Below, one piece after another: positions 9,572 through 17,672 of a stretch of DNA of 64,000 bases. Both the position numbers and the translations under genes were made by a program. Numbering within the stretch: the first letter of the stretch is position 1; each line of letters opens with the position of its first letter. Source of the stretch: Terriglobus sp. TAA 43 (GTDB lineage: Bacteria; Acidobacteriota; Terriglobia; Terriglobales; Acidobacteriaceae); NCBI RefSeq assembly GCF_000800015.1, contig NZ_JUGR01000002.1, positions 248,001 through 312,000 on the forward strand, written 5' to 3'. The notes beneath the pieces were generated by a model. It made no database searches, was not told the origin of the DNA, and saw only the letters and a program-made list of their open reading frames with translations.

Positions 9572-11259
9572 ACATTGTCACTTTGAAGACGAATACCTTT
9601 GACGCAATCGTGATCGGTTCCGGCATGAGCGGCGGCTGGGCTGCGAAAGAACTTACCGAAAAGGGCATGCAGACGCTTGTGCTCGAAGCAGGACAGACCA
9701 TCATCCCTGAGCGCGACTATGTCGACCATCTGCCTGTGTGGGAAGTAAAGTTTCGCGGACTACGAGATCGTAAATACGAAGAGGTCTACCAACCGATGCA
9801 GCGCCACATCGGTGACGAGTGGAACTCCAAGTTCTTCGTCAACGACGTGGACAACCCATACACCACACCAGCGGACGCCCCCTATCTCTTTCTGCGTGGG
9901 CGCCATGTAGGCGGTCGTTCCGTGATGTGGGGTCGGCAGTCATACCGCTGGAGTGACATCGACTTCGAAGCCAACAGCAAGGACGGGCACGGAGTCGATT
10001 GGCCAATACGCTACAAGGATATTGAACCCTGGTACGACTACGTGGAAGATTTCATCGGAGTCAGCGGACAGGCCGAAGGCTTACCGCAACTTCCTGACGG
10101 CAAGTTTCTTCCTCCCTTTGAAATGAACTGCGGTGAGATTGCAATGAAGCACGCGGTCGAGGCGAAGTTCCCACAACGCAAAGTGACGATTGGCCGGACC
10201 GCGATCCTGACTGTTGACCATCGTGGCCGCTACGCATGCCACCAATGTGGCCCGTGCGATCACGGCTGTATTACACGGTCCTACTTCAGCAGCATCAACT
10301 CCACATTGCCCGCGGCACAAGCCACCGGCAAGCTGACGTTGCGACCCATGAGCGTGGTGCACAGCCTGATCTTTGATCCTGCAACGCGCCGCGTCACCGG
10401 TGTTCGCATCATCGATGCAGACACTCGCCAGACGATGGAGTTCCATGCGAAGCTGATCTTCCTATGCGCATCCACGCTCGAATCGGCACGCATCCTCATG
10501 AACTCGGCTACCTCCGAATTTCCAAATGGACTGGCAAATTCAAGCGGTGAGCTAGGACACAACCTGATGGACCACATCTTCCACAGCGGCGCGAGTGGAA
10601 GGCTGCCTGGCTTTGAAGATCACGTGCAGTTGGGCAACCGGCCAAATGGGATCTATATCCCACGCTTTCGAAACATCCACGACAAGCACCCAGACTTTGT
10701 GCGCGGGTATGGCTTCCAAGGACGCGCCGCCCGCGAAACATGGTCGCGCGGCGCAGACATGCCTGGCTTCGGCGTCGAGTTTAAAAACGCACTGCGGGAT
10801 CCAGGCCCGTGGCATATCAACATCGGTGCCTGGGGAGAATGCCTTCCCAACCACAGCAACTATATGGAGCTCAACCACGACAAGGTAGACGCATGGGGTA
10901 TTCCAACCATCAAGGTCAACCACAGATGGGGCCCCAATGAACTTGCAATCTTTAAAGATGCGCAAGTCACAGCCGCCGAAATGCTGGAAGCAACCGGGGT
11001 AAAGGACATCGTGATGAGTACCGTGCCCTCAATACCGGGCGAATGTATTCACGAGATGGGCAGCGCCCGCATGGGACACGATCCGAAAACCTCTGTGCTC
11101 AATTCGCACAACCAGGCACATGATGTTCTCAATCTATTCGTGACCGACGGCTCATTCATGGCCTCGTCAGCCTGTCAGAATCCGTCACTCACTTATATGG
11201 CGATGACGGCGCGAGCCTGCGACTATGCTGTGACGCAAATGAAGAAGGGCGAACTCTAA
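9568..11259 (+). CDS. GMC-family FAD-dependent sugar dehydrogenase, large subunit
   Basis: A 563-residue flavoprotein. The N-terminal Rossmann motif is 'DAIVIGSGMSGGWAAKEL', with the FAD-contact 'GRHVGGRSVMWGRQSYRW' about 115 residues on. The C-terminal GMC_oxred_C segment has 'IHEMGSARMGHDP' (catalytic His region) and 'NPSLTYMAMTARACDY'. GTG at 9568 is chosen as start because CGGAGG lies seven bases upstream and it overlaps the previous stop as GTGA; an ATG at 9541 would lie deep in the previous gene. A Cys cluster (Cys224, Cys227, Cys230, Cys234) occurs where some FAD sugar dehydrogenases hold an Fe-S centre. It has no signal peptide, so co-export with the Tat-tagged small subunit is expected. 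It probably oxidises a sugar or glycoside (a glucoside 3-dehydrogenase type is possible) and passes electrons to cytochrome c. Confidence 0.9.
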   Translation: MNIVTLKTNTFDAIVIGSGMSGGWAAKELTEKGMQTLVLEAGQTIIPERDYVDHLPVWEVKFRGLRDRKYEEVYQPMQRHIGDEWNSKFFVNDVDNPYTTPADAPYLFLRGRHVGGRSVMWGRQSYRWSDIDFEANSKDGHGVDWPIRYKDIEPWYDYVEDFIGVSGQAEGLPQLPDGKFLPPFEMNCGEIAMKHAVEAKFPQRKVTIGRTAILTVDHRGRYACHQCGPCDHGCITRSYFSSINSTLPAAQATGKLTLRPMSVVHSLIFDPATRRVTGVRIIDADTRQTMEFHAKLIFLCASTLESARILMNSATSEFPNGLANSSGELGHNLMDHIFHSGASGRLPGFEDHVQLGNRPNGIYIPRFRNIHDKHPDFVRGYGFQGRAARETWSRGADMPGFGVEFKNALRDPGPWHINIGAWGECLPNHSNYMELNHDKVDAWGIPTIKVNHRWGPNELAIFKDAQVTAAEMLEATGVKDIVMSTVPSIPGECIHEMGSARMGHDPKTSVLNSHNQAHDVLNLFVTDGSFMASSACQNPSLTYMAMTARACDYAVTQMKKGEL

Positions 11260-11555
11260 ACCTTAGCGCATGGGCATACGTGTTCAGGCAATCGCTAGTT
11301 CAACCAGGTGGTCGGATGGAGCTGTTGAGAGGAGCAAGTGATCGTTTCTCGTCTCATATTAGACGACGATCGGGATAAGCCCAATCATGCGCAACGAACG
11401 AGCTCTATCGACTACCTGACCAAGCAAGGTGTCGGCGGAATGGGAGCGAATCTCCTTGACATCGCCTCTGCATTCGCTAGTCTTAGTGGTCTCAGCGACA
11501 GCGCATTGCGTTGCGTCGCCAAAACTCACAGGACCGTTTCTGCAGGAGATCTCCC
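11260..11555. other. Intergenic region, no gene recognised
   Basis: This 296-base gap separates the GMC gene from the next rightward gene. A short open frame from 11338 runs into the downstream gene's start but has no ribosome-binding site and no recognisable product. The 3' end holds CAGGAG (11543-11548), which serves the ATG at 11556. It presumably contains the terminator of the sugar-oxidation operon and the promoter of the next unit, but I see no clear hairpin or promoter consensus. Confidence 0.5.
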
Positions 11556-12626
11556 ATGCTGAACTCCACAGCCCTTGAAGTAGCGATTGGGTTGGCGCTG
11601 GTCTTCCTCCTGCTGAGTCTGTTCTGCACCACGATCAATGAGTCCATTGCGGCTGTTCTCGGTTGGAGAGCCAAGACCCTGGAGAGGGGTATCCAAAGTC
11701 TGTTCAGTGGCGGCCAGATCACCGTGCTGGATGCGAACAATGTTGCGACACTGCGCAGTCTTTCAGATGTTGTATACAACCACGGGCTTGTGCAAGGCCT
11801 GTACAAGGGCAGTCCTTCCCAGACGTTTACCCCTGCTTCGCTGATCCATCCACGTGCACTTCCCTCATACATCCCGTCGCGGATTTTTGCGAGTACGCTT
11901 TACGACGTACTGTTCAACGCGCCTACTCAAGCGTTACGAGATACTTCGCCAGCAGCAAGCCTCAGGAACATGATCGACTCTCTCAACCAATTGCCTGACA
12001 GCAAGGCTAAGGAAGCGCTATTGCTGCTGGTGCGAGAGGCCGGAGGCGATGTTGACGCAACACGAAAGGCGATTGAGGGCTGGTTTAACGATGGTATGGA
12101 TCGTGTCTCCGGCTGGTATAAACGCCGCACGCAGCTGGTGCTCTTCTCCCTTGGAATCTCCATAGCAATCCTGCTGAATATCAACACGATTGCTGTGGCC
12201 AAGACGTTCTGGGCAAGTCCGGCGGCACGTGCATATGCCATCAAAGCTGCCGAAAGCTACTCTCAACCTCCACAAGAAGCTGTCACGCCAATATCCACAG
12301 CCAACGCGCCTGTGTCGAAGATGAAGAACCTGCCGGTAACAGCCTCGGAGCAAATCGCTGCGCTTGGCGACCTCGCATTGCCTCTTGGCTGGAACAACGG
12401 TTGGTATCCCTGGCCAAAGAACTCCAACGGCACCCAGTTCACAGGAAGCCAGTTAATTCTGAACTTCGCCATGACAATCCTGGGGTGGACTCTTACCGGA
12501 TTTGCTGTGACACTCGGTGCTCCCTTCTGGTTCGATCTGTTGAACCAGTTCATGGTCGTCCGTTCTACTGTTAAACCCTCTGAAAAGAGCGGCAACGAAG
12601 GATCGAAAGATCCTCAGCCCTCTTAA
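11556..12626 (+). CDS. Conserved membrane protein of unknown function
   Basis: A 356-residue protein with an N-terminal transmembrane helix (residues about 8-27), a large middle domain, a second helix (about 195-215, 'LVLFSLGISIAILLNINTIA') and a C-terminal helix (about 310-335, 'FAMTILGWTLTGFAVTLGAP'). The central stretch 'RKAIEGWFNDGMDRVSGWYKRR' is a conserved signature I recognise from a widespread family of hypothetical membrane proteins. CAGGAG eight bases upstream supports the ATG at 11556. It is followed 30 bases later by the propeller gene on the same strand and probably shares its transcript. It stands at the edge of the cluster containing the UbiB-like and phasin-like genes. Function is unknown. 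Confidence 0.78.
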   Translation: MLNSTALEVAIGLALVFLLLSLFCTTINESIAAVLGWRAKTLERGIQSLFSGGQITVLDANNVATLRSLSDVVYNHGLVQGLYKGSPSQTFTPASLIHPRALPSYIPSRIFASTLYDVLFNAPTQALRDTSPAASLRNMIDSLNQLPDSKAKEALLLLVREAGGDVDATRKAIEGWFNDGMDRVSGWYKRRTQLVLFSLGISIAILLNINTIAVAKTFWASPAARAYAIKAAESYSQPPQEAVTPISTANAPVSKMKNLPVTASEQIAALGDLALPLGWNNGWYPWPKNSNGTQFTGSQLILNFAMTILGWTLTGFAVTLGAPFWFDLLNQFMVVRSTVKPSEKSGNEGSKDPQPS

Positions 12627-12656
12627 ACCTACATCCCTCACTCACTAGGCAAGGCC

Positions 12657-13886
12657 ATGAAGACGTACCCTTACTCCTTTCACATTGCGCTGGATGGTAA
12701 CGGCATCAACGGTCTTGAAGGCATGGCGGGGATGTGCCTTTTCCACTTCGATCCAGCAGACAACAGCTACGCCTACAAGGTGAAGTATTACGACGGCGCG
12801 TCCGCTGGCCACGCTTGCATGGTCAGCCCGGATGGCAAACATGGTTATCTGGGCAATGCAGGCCAGCACTTGCTGTTCTATGACGCGGCTACGATCGAGG
12901 AGCAACAGCGCATCTCCACACTGCGGTATGAAGCGAACGACTCTACCATTCGAGGCAGCACGCACGTTGTTTGGCTGAACGATAAAGAAGTGTTAACCGC
13001 TGTGGGCGATTACTTTTATCGCTTTTCAGTGGACAGCCTGGACAAGGGTGAGCGGTTGATGCCGCACAACGTAAAGCTGCCACATGGGATGAAGGTAAGT
13101 GCGTCCGGCCGATACTTAGCCTACGGCTCGATGGACAACCCAGCTTTTGGCGCCAAGGGCGAAGCGCGGGAAATTGGCATACTCGACTTAGTCTCAGGCG
13201 AGGTCACGCATTTGCCCATGCCCACGACGTGTTGGCATATCGTCGCGCATCCCAAGAAGGATCTCTTCTACGCAGTCTCGTTTCGCGTGCTTCCGCAGGA
13301 CAACGTGAACTATCACGAGTGGGCGATGGCGTTTCTGAAGGAGTATGCCTACGAGATTGATCCAGCAGAAAAGCGGATTTCACGTCACTGGTCGACCAGC
13401 CGTGAGACACCCGCACATATCAATTCCGACATCACGATCTCCGACACGGAGCTAATGTTTTGCAATGGCGGCAGTCAGACGATCGTCTGCGTAGACCTTG
13501 AGACATTCTCAAAGTATCGCGTGATCGATGAGCGCCCCAGCTTTCTCACGCAGATGAAAAATCCTCGTCAGGTGGGCACGCAGATTTACGATGTGCTCGC
13601 ACGTGGCGGCCTCTTCAGCAGTTCGAAACACCTGCTGGATGCCATGCGCGTGAGCCGGTTTACTTTTTTGGATTCGATCTATGCCTGTCAGTTGTCGAAG
13701 GATCAATCACTGCTTTTCACGGCGAATCGCGGCCTGAATCACATCACCGTTTACAACTATCCTGAGGCCACCATTCGACTAAGAGTCCAGATGCCCGATC
13801 TACATGAGTTCATGCCGTCGCTCACGACGATTGCCGACCCACGGCTGGGCTTCCATCATAGCTACCTGATCAGCCCGCAGGTGTGA
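12657..13886 (+). CDS. Beta-propeller-like protein with regularly spaced histidines, unknown function
   Basis: A 409-residue protein without a signal peptide, so predicted cytoplasmic. Repeated short strands and turns ('MVSPDGKHGYLGNAG', 'MKVSASGRYLAYGSMD', 'QLSKDQSLLFTANRG') indicate a YVTN/WD-like propeller. Histidines fall at roughly blade-length intervals (His52, His103, His143, His194/His198, His254, and a C-terminal HH in 'LGFHHSYL'). This resembles propeller enzymes that hold a metal on the central axis, such as carotenoid oxygenases or selenium-binding-protein-like oxidases, but no sequence match to those was recognised. Start ATG at 12657. Its last 17 bases overlap the convergent SRPBCC gene. 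Confidence 0.72.
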   Translation: MKTYPYSFHIALDGNGINGLEGMAGMCLFHFDPADNSYAYKVKYYDGASAGHACMVSPDGKHGYLGNAGQHLLFYDAATIEEQQRISTLRYEANDSTIRGSTHVVWLNDKEVLTAVGDYFYRFSVDSLDKGERLMPHNVKLPHGMKVSASGRYLAYGSMDNPAFGAKGEAREIGILDLVSGEVTHLPMPTTCWHIVAHPKKDLFYAVSFRVLPQDNVNYHEWAMAFLKEYAYEIDPAEKRISRHWSTSRETPAHINSDITISDTELMFCNGGSQTIVCVDLETFSKYRVIDERPSFLTQMKNPRQVGTQIYDVLARGGLFSSSKHLLDAMRVSRFTFLDSIYACQLSKDQSLLFTANRGLNHITVYNYPEATIRLRVQMPDLHEFMPSLTTIADPRLGFHHSYLISPQV

Positions 13887-14424
13887 CCATGGCCGCAGCA
13901 TTCGCGATCGTCTCTGCGGCCATGGCGAGCTTGCGAAAGTTACCGGGGATGAGGGATGTCACAAAGCTTTCGGCTGCGGCGGCGACAGTCGATTCAAGGA
14001 TGGAAGGCACACCCGGTAGTCCCCTGGCGTTCAGGCTGAACTCGCCCGCGAAAATGATACGTGTGCCGCGTCCGCCTAGGGCTGGCTCAAACGTTGTAAG
14101 CCCCGTGCAACGCGTGCGATCTGGAGCGAAGTGCAGCTCAATTTGCCATGCGCATTCGTGATTCTTCTCGTGCCACATTGCGCGGTCTGTCCATGCCAAC
14201 ATATCGGACTTGATGACCGAGGAAAGCACCGCGGGAAACTTAGCCTTTGCCTGCCACAAGTTGACGAGAAAGATGTCGCCATCCGGCTGCACGGTTCGTT
14301 CCTGGACGGCGACGCTCTCAATTTCATCAAGATGAGGCACAAGTTCCCCGAGCCGGTCACGAATGGCTAACCATGCGTCTTCCACTGGGATTTTTACGAT
14401 TTGAATGGACTTGAATGTTTTCAC
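13870..14424 (-). CDS. SRPBCC (START-like) family protein
   Basis: A 184-residue cytoplasmic protein. 'IQIVKIPVEDAWLAIRDRLGEL' opens a helix-grip fold in the usual SRPBCC manner. Alternating strands follow ('AMWHEKNHECAWQIELHF', 'TRCTGLTTFEPALGGRGTRI') and then a long C-terminal helix 'LESTVAAAAESFVTSLI'. Family members bind hydrophobic ligands such as lipids, polyketides or isoprenoids in a deep cavity. It is the last gene of the leftward operon: its ATG overlaps the epimerase stop by four bases. The 3' end overlaps the convergent propeller gene. A ligand-transfer or cyclase role is inferred only. Confidence 0.72.
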   Translation of the reverse strand: MKTFKSIQIVKIPVEDAWLAIRDRLGELVPHLDEIESVAVQERTVQPDGDIFLVNLWQAKAKFPAVLSSVIKSDMLAWTDRAMWHEKNHECAWQIELHFAPDRTRCTGLTTFEPALGGRGTRIIFAGEFSLNARGLPGVPSILESTVAAAAESFVTSLIPGNFRKLAMAAETIANAAAMVTPAG

Positions 14425-15482
14425 GGTGTTTCCTTCATGAGTGCTGCACGCGCGTCGTAGACTTCGCGGCCGAGCGAGAGTGTTTGCCGCAGCGGAATGG
14501 AAACATGTTTGCCGGATACCAGCGAGGCGATGGCAGTGGCAAGTGCTGGACGCGCGGGTCCTGGCGCATAGCCCAGCTCATCTGCCGCCTTCGCATGGCT
14601 GTACCAGTAGAACTGTCCGACCATCTTCGCTTGTTCGCGCGTCGTGGTTGGGCGTGTGCCTGAAAATTGTGCCCACATCTCGTGCGCGGTTGCGGCCAGA
14701 AAGCTGACTGTGTGGTTTGCGTAGAACTGAGGGCCAGAGACACCGCAGAGTTCACCGACGGTGCGATGAATCAGCGACCACTCCATGTTCTCGGAGCCAA
14801 GCAGGTAGCACTCCCCACGTCTTCCCTTCTCCGCCGCAAGAATATGACCCCGAGCAACGTCGGCCGCGGATACGATGTTGCAACCACCCGGAAACGTCGT
14901 GCGAAATGGATCGGAGAGATAGGCAATGATGATGCCGTTGCTTGGACTTAGCTTGGTGTCGTGCGGGCCCACCGTCATGCACGGATTGACGACCACAAGA
15001 TCAAGGTCGAGGTCTGCAGCGAGTTTTAGTGCTGTGCGTTCCTGATGCAGTTTGCTGAGGCAATATGCAGGTGACGATGTTTCATCGGGCGCGTCCGTCT
15101 CTGACCGCACCGCGGTATAGTCCGAGGAGCCGAACACCACCGACGAAGATGTAAGTACTACACGCTTTACGCTTGCGGTGCGTGCTGCAATCAATACATT
15201 GGACACGCCATCAACGGCAGTCTTCTCCAGATCGGCATCGGTAATGCCCCAGTACGAAAACACCGAAGCCACATGGAAGACAACATCGCAACCGGCGACA
15301 GCAGGAAGCAGTGTCTCCGGCTGCAGTACATCTCCGTAGACGATAGCGAGCGATAGATCCTTGATCGCACTGAGATCGCTACTGGTGCGCACGAAGGCGC
15401 GCACCTCATACCCATCCTTGAGCAAAGCACGACAAAGGTTTGCGCCGATGAGACCATTTGCGCCTGTGACAAGAGCTACCAT
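14421..15482 (-). CDS. NAD(P)-dependent epimerase/dehydratase (extended SDR)
   Basis: A 353-residue extended short-chain dehydrogenase. The N-terminal nucleotide-binding motif is 'TGANGLIG' at residues 6-13, with 'VVFHVASV' and 'VVLTSSSVVFG' in the middle. The catalytic YxxxK is 'YCLSK', and 'VNPCMTVGP' follows. It is closest in appearance to dihydroflavonol-4-reductase-like, 3-beta-hydroxysteroid dehydrogenase-like and hopanoid-associated epimerases. Its ATG directly follows the stop of the DUF362 gene (TGAATG) and its stop overlaps the SRPBCC start, so it is translationally coupled on both sides. The substrate is unknown; a lipid or isoprenoid-linked alcohol/ketone would fit the neighbours, but this is inference. 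Confidence 0.88.
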   Translation of the reverse strand: MVALVTGANGLIGANLCRALLKDGYEVRAFVRTSSDLSAIKDLSLAIVYGDVLQPETLLPAVAGCDVVFHVASVFSYWGITDADLEKTAVDGVSNVLIAARTASVKRVVLTSSSVVFGSSDYTAVRSETDAPDETSSPAYCLSKLHQERTALKLAADLDLDLVVVNPCMTVGPHDTKLSPSNGIIIAYLSDPFRTTFPGGCNIVSAADVARGHILAAEKGRRGECYLLGSENMEWSLIHRTVGELCGVSGPQFYANHTVSFLAATAHEMWAQFSGTRPTTTREQAKMVGQFYWYSHAKAADELGYAPGPARPALATAIASLVSGKHVSIPLRQTLSLGREVYDARAALMKETP

Positions 15483-17672
15483 TCAACTCTCCGGATTCTG
15501 TGTGCGGCTCGGCGCGACGTCTCGCTGAATAGCCCTGGCTAAATCTTTCAAAAAATCGACTGCGCCATCCGTAACAGATTGCAGTTGAGCCTTATCGACC
15601 CACGAAGGTATCGCGCTCGTTGTAGGGTCCGGCGTATTGGACGGAGGCGCGAAGTGCGAGAAGCCGTCTGCATCCACATAGATGGGTGGAGTAGGAGTCG
15701 TACGCAATGAGAGCTTCGATGTAAGACGGTCGACCGCAACGCGTGCGCTATCAGTAAGCTCACTGAGTGAGTTGGAAAGCTTCGCGGAAGCAGTCTTGGG
15801 TTGTGTGTCTGCAGCAGTCCACGGCTGGCCAACGCGGTACTCTCGTTGCTCAAATTGCGCAGTAAAGTTTGCGATTGTCTTCGTGAAGAAGTTCTTATAC
15901 GCGTCCGCTACGAGGTAGTTCTTGAGCGCGGGATTCAGGTCGAGTTGCATCATCTGCCAGAACACAGGAAGAGAAAACTCCTGTCGCCCCACGATGGTGA
16001 TTTCAACTTCATTCGCGGGGGTTCGTTTGAAAATAACGATGCCATCGTCGAACCTTGCAGAGTTGTTTTCACTCTTGATGGTGCGCCACCAGATTTTCTG
16101 CTCATTCTCCGTGTATCGCGCAAACTCAAGTTTGGAAACATCGATCGGCTGGCCTCCACTGGGCGCCGTGTAATTGGGCTGCGGCAGATAGATGTTGCGT
16201 TCAGCCTGATGCGTCACACGACCAGCCTCATCGCGAAGAACAGGAACGCACGAGCCCCCAATGTAATCGTTCATCATGCGAATGGAACGAGTAATATCCA
16301 CCTTCGCCACAAAATCATCGAATGGGATCGGGATTTCGCGCGAGACATGGAACAAGATGGAATGATCGATGGTGTGAAGCCGCATTCCATTGGCGTCCGG
16401 CGGGAACTGCAGCACCAGTTGTTCCAGCGGTTCCATGTATTCCTGCGACGCTTCATAATCGGCGGCCGTTAAATCCTGCAAAGAGATGTTGAGCGGACGC
16501 TCCATCCACTTCAACTTATCCTTCGCAAACATCACCTTCGACGCATCATTGAGCTGGTTTGCATTGCCCAGGGTGTAATTCAGGCTAAGAAATGCGGCGA
16601 ACGAGAGCGGATCTGCATCCAGGCTGCCGAACTGTGCAGCCAGTGTGCTGTTGATCCTGTCCGTCATCGCGTCCTTGAATGGAAAGAGCAGCCGATCTAC
16701 ACTCTGCAGCCACGCAATGGCAGTGCGCTGCACTTCAAGCGATCCATTACGCTTGGCTACAGCATCGGCAACCATGGGATGAACATTCTTTACTGCGGGG
16801 AATGGGCTCAGGTCTCCACTGACCGAATACTGAGACGGCAGCCCCTGTTCGCGCAATAGTTTTGCCACGATAAGAGACGCGTACGGATCGACGCCAAACT
16901 TATTGGCGAGCGTCCAGTCCGCCAACGTGACGCTGCTGCTTGCGATGATCGTTGAGACAGCGAGCGGCATGGCGCATCGCGAGCCTGCACTGCCGTGGTT
17001 GGCCAAGTACGCATCCACCATGGCGAAATGTACAGGCGTGTGTTGCAACAACTCATTGCACACATCTTCCGGGCGGAGCCGGTGGTAGTACTGCAACTCT
17101 GTGTCCTGCAACGGCAGCACGCCAATCAGGTTTTGCGCTGTGCCGGCAAAGCTGAACTCATCATCGGTCTTCGCCTTCGCAAAGCTGATGCGAAAGTCCG
17201 CATTCTTCCACGAAGCATTGAGGGACGAACCACTGAGGATGCTGGTTGCAGGAAACTCCGCATCGCAAAGATCTTCGCTAAGGTCTGAGAAATCGTACGC
17301 GTTCTGTTGCGTGGTTTCGAAACGATAGCCCGCGAGATCGGCCAGGATAAGTGGGTCGCGGTTCTCTAACCAGAAGGCTGAGCTGTTCTGCGCTGTGCCA
17401 ATGGTCACATTGGTATATCCAGCGGCGTGCAGCCAATCGACCAGATGCTCCACCAGTGCAGGATCGGTGATGCACGTGGCAGGTTTGAAATAGAAGTTCA
17501 GGTCGGGCTTGATGAAGATAGCTAACTTGGCGGCCGAAGCACTTGTTTGCTCGCACCGAAGGTTTAGTGCCTGCAACAAGCCCGCCTGCGAAACAGCCGC
17601 GTCGAAACAGGCGAATTTATCCTGCGGGTCTGTAACGAGAGCTACGACGACGCCTTGAGTGGAGTCGCTCAT
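15483..17672 (-). CDS. DUF362-like protein with a probable START-like C-terminal half
   Basis: A 729-residue protein. The first ~270 residues follow the DUF362 pattern: 'IFIKPDLNFYFKPATCITDP' then 'LVEHLVDWLHAAGYTNVTIG'. Unlike many DUF362 proteins it shows no ferredoxin-type Cys cluster. Residues about 420-620 ('ILFHVSREIPIPFDDFVAKV', 'KIWWRTIKSENNSARFDDG', 'EVEITIVGRQEFSLPVFW') have the strand/helix order of an SRPBCC fold. The C-terminal ~120 residues are Ser/Thr/Pro-rich with a final amphipathic helix. The start at 17672 overlaps the UbiB-like stop by four bases (ATGA); an in-frame ATG at 17825 lies inside that gene. Function is unknown. The START-like assignment is my inference from pattern. 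Confidence 0.7.
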   Translation of the reverse strand: MSDSTQGVVVALVTDPQDKFACFDAAVSQAGLLQALNLRCEQTSASAAKLAIFIKPDLNFYFKPATCITDPALVEHLVDWLHAAGYTNVTIGTAQNSSAFWLENRDPLILADLAGYRFETTQQNAYDFSDLSEDLCDAEFPATSILSGSSLNASWKNADFRISFAKAKTDDEFSFAGTAQNLIGVLPLQDTELQYYHRLRPEDVCNELLQHTPVHFAMVDAYLANHGSAGSRCAMPLAVSTIIASSSVTLADWTLANKFGVDPYASLIVAKLLREQGLPSQYSVSGDLSPFPAVKNVHPMVADAVAKRNGSLEVQRTAIAWLQSVDRLLFPFKDAMTDRINSTLAAQFGSLDADPLSFAAFLSLNYTLGNANQLNDASKVMFAKDKLKWMERPLNISLQDLTAADYEASQEYMEPLEQLVLQFPPDANGMRLHTIDHSILFHVSREIPIPFDDFVAKVDITRSIRMMNDYIGGSCVPVLRDEAGRVTHQAERNIYLPQPNYTAPSGGQPIDVSKLEFARYTENEQKIWWRTIKSENNSARFDDGIVIFKRTPANEVEITIVGRQEFSLPVFWQMMQLDLNPALKNYLVADAYKNFFTKTIANFTAQFEQREYRVGQPWTAADTQPKTASAKLSNSLSELTDSARVAVDRLTSKLSLRTTPTPPIYVDADGFSHFAPPSNTPDPTTSAIPSWVDKAQLQSVTDGAVDFLKDLARAIQRDVAPSRTQNPES

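Noticed and set aside
11338-11562. A 74-codon open frame in the gap before the membrane protein gene
   Set aside because: It lacks a ribosome-binding site, has no recognisable product and runs into the real start at 11556.
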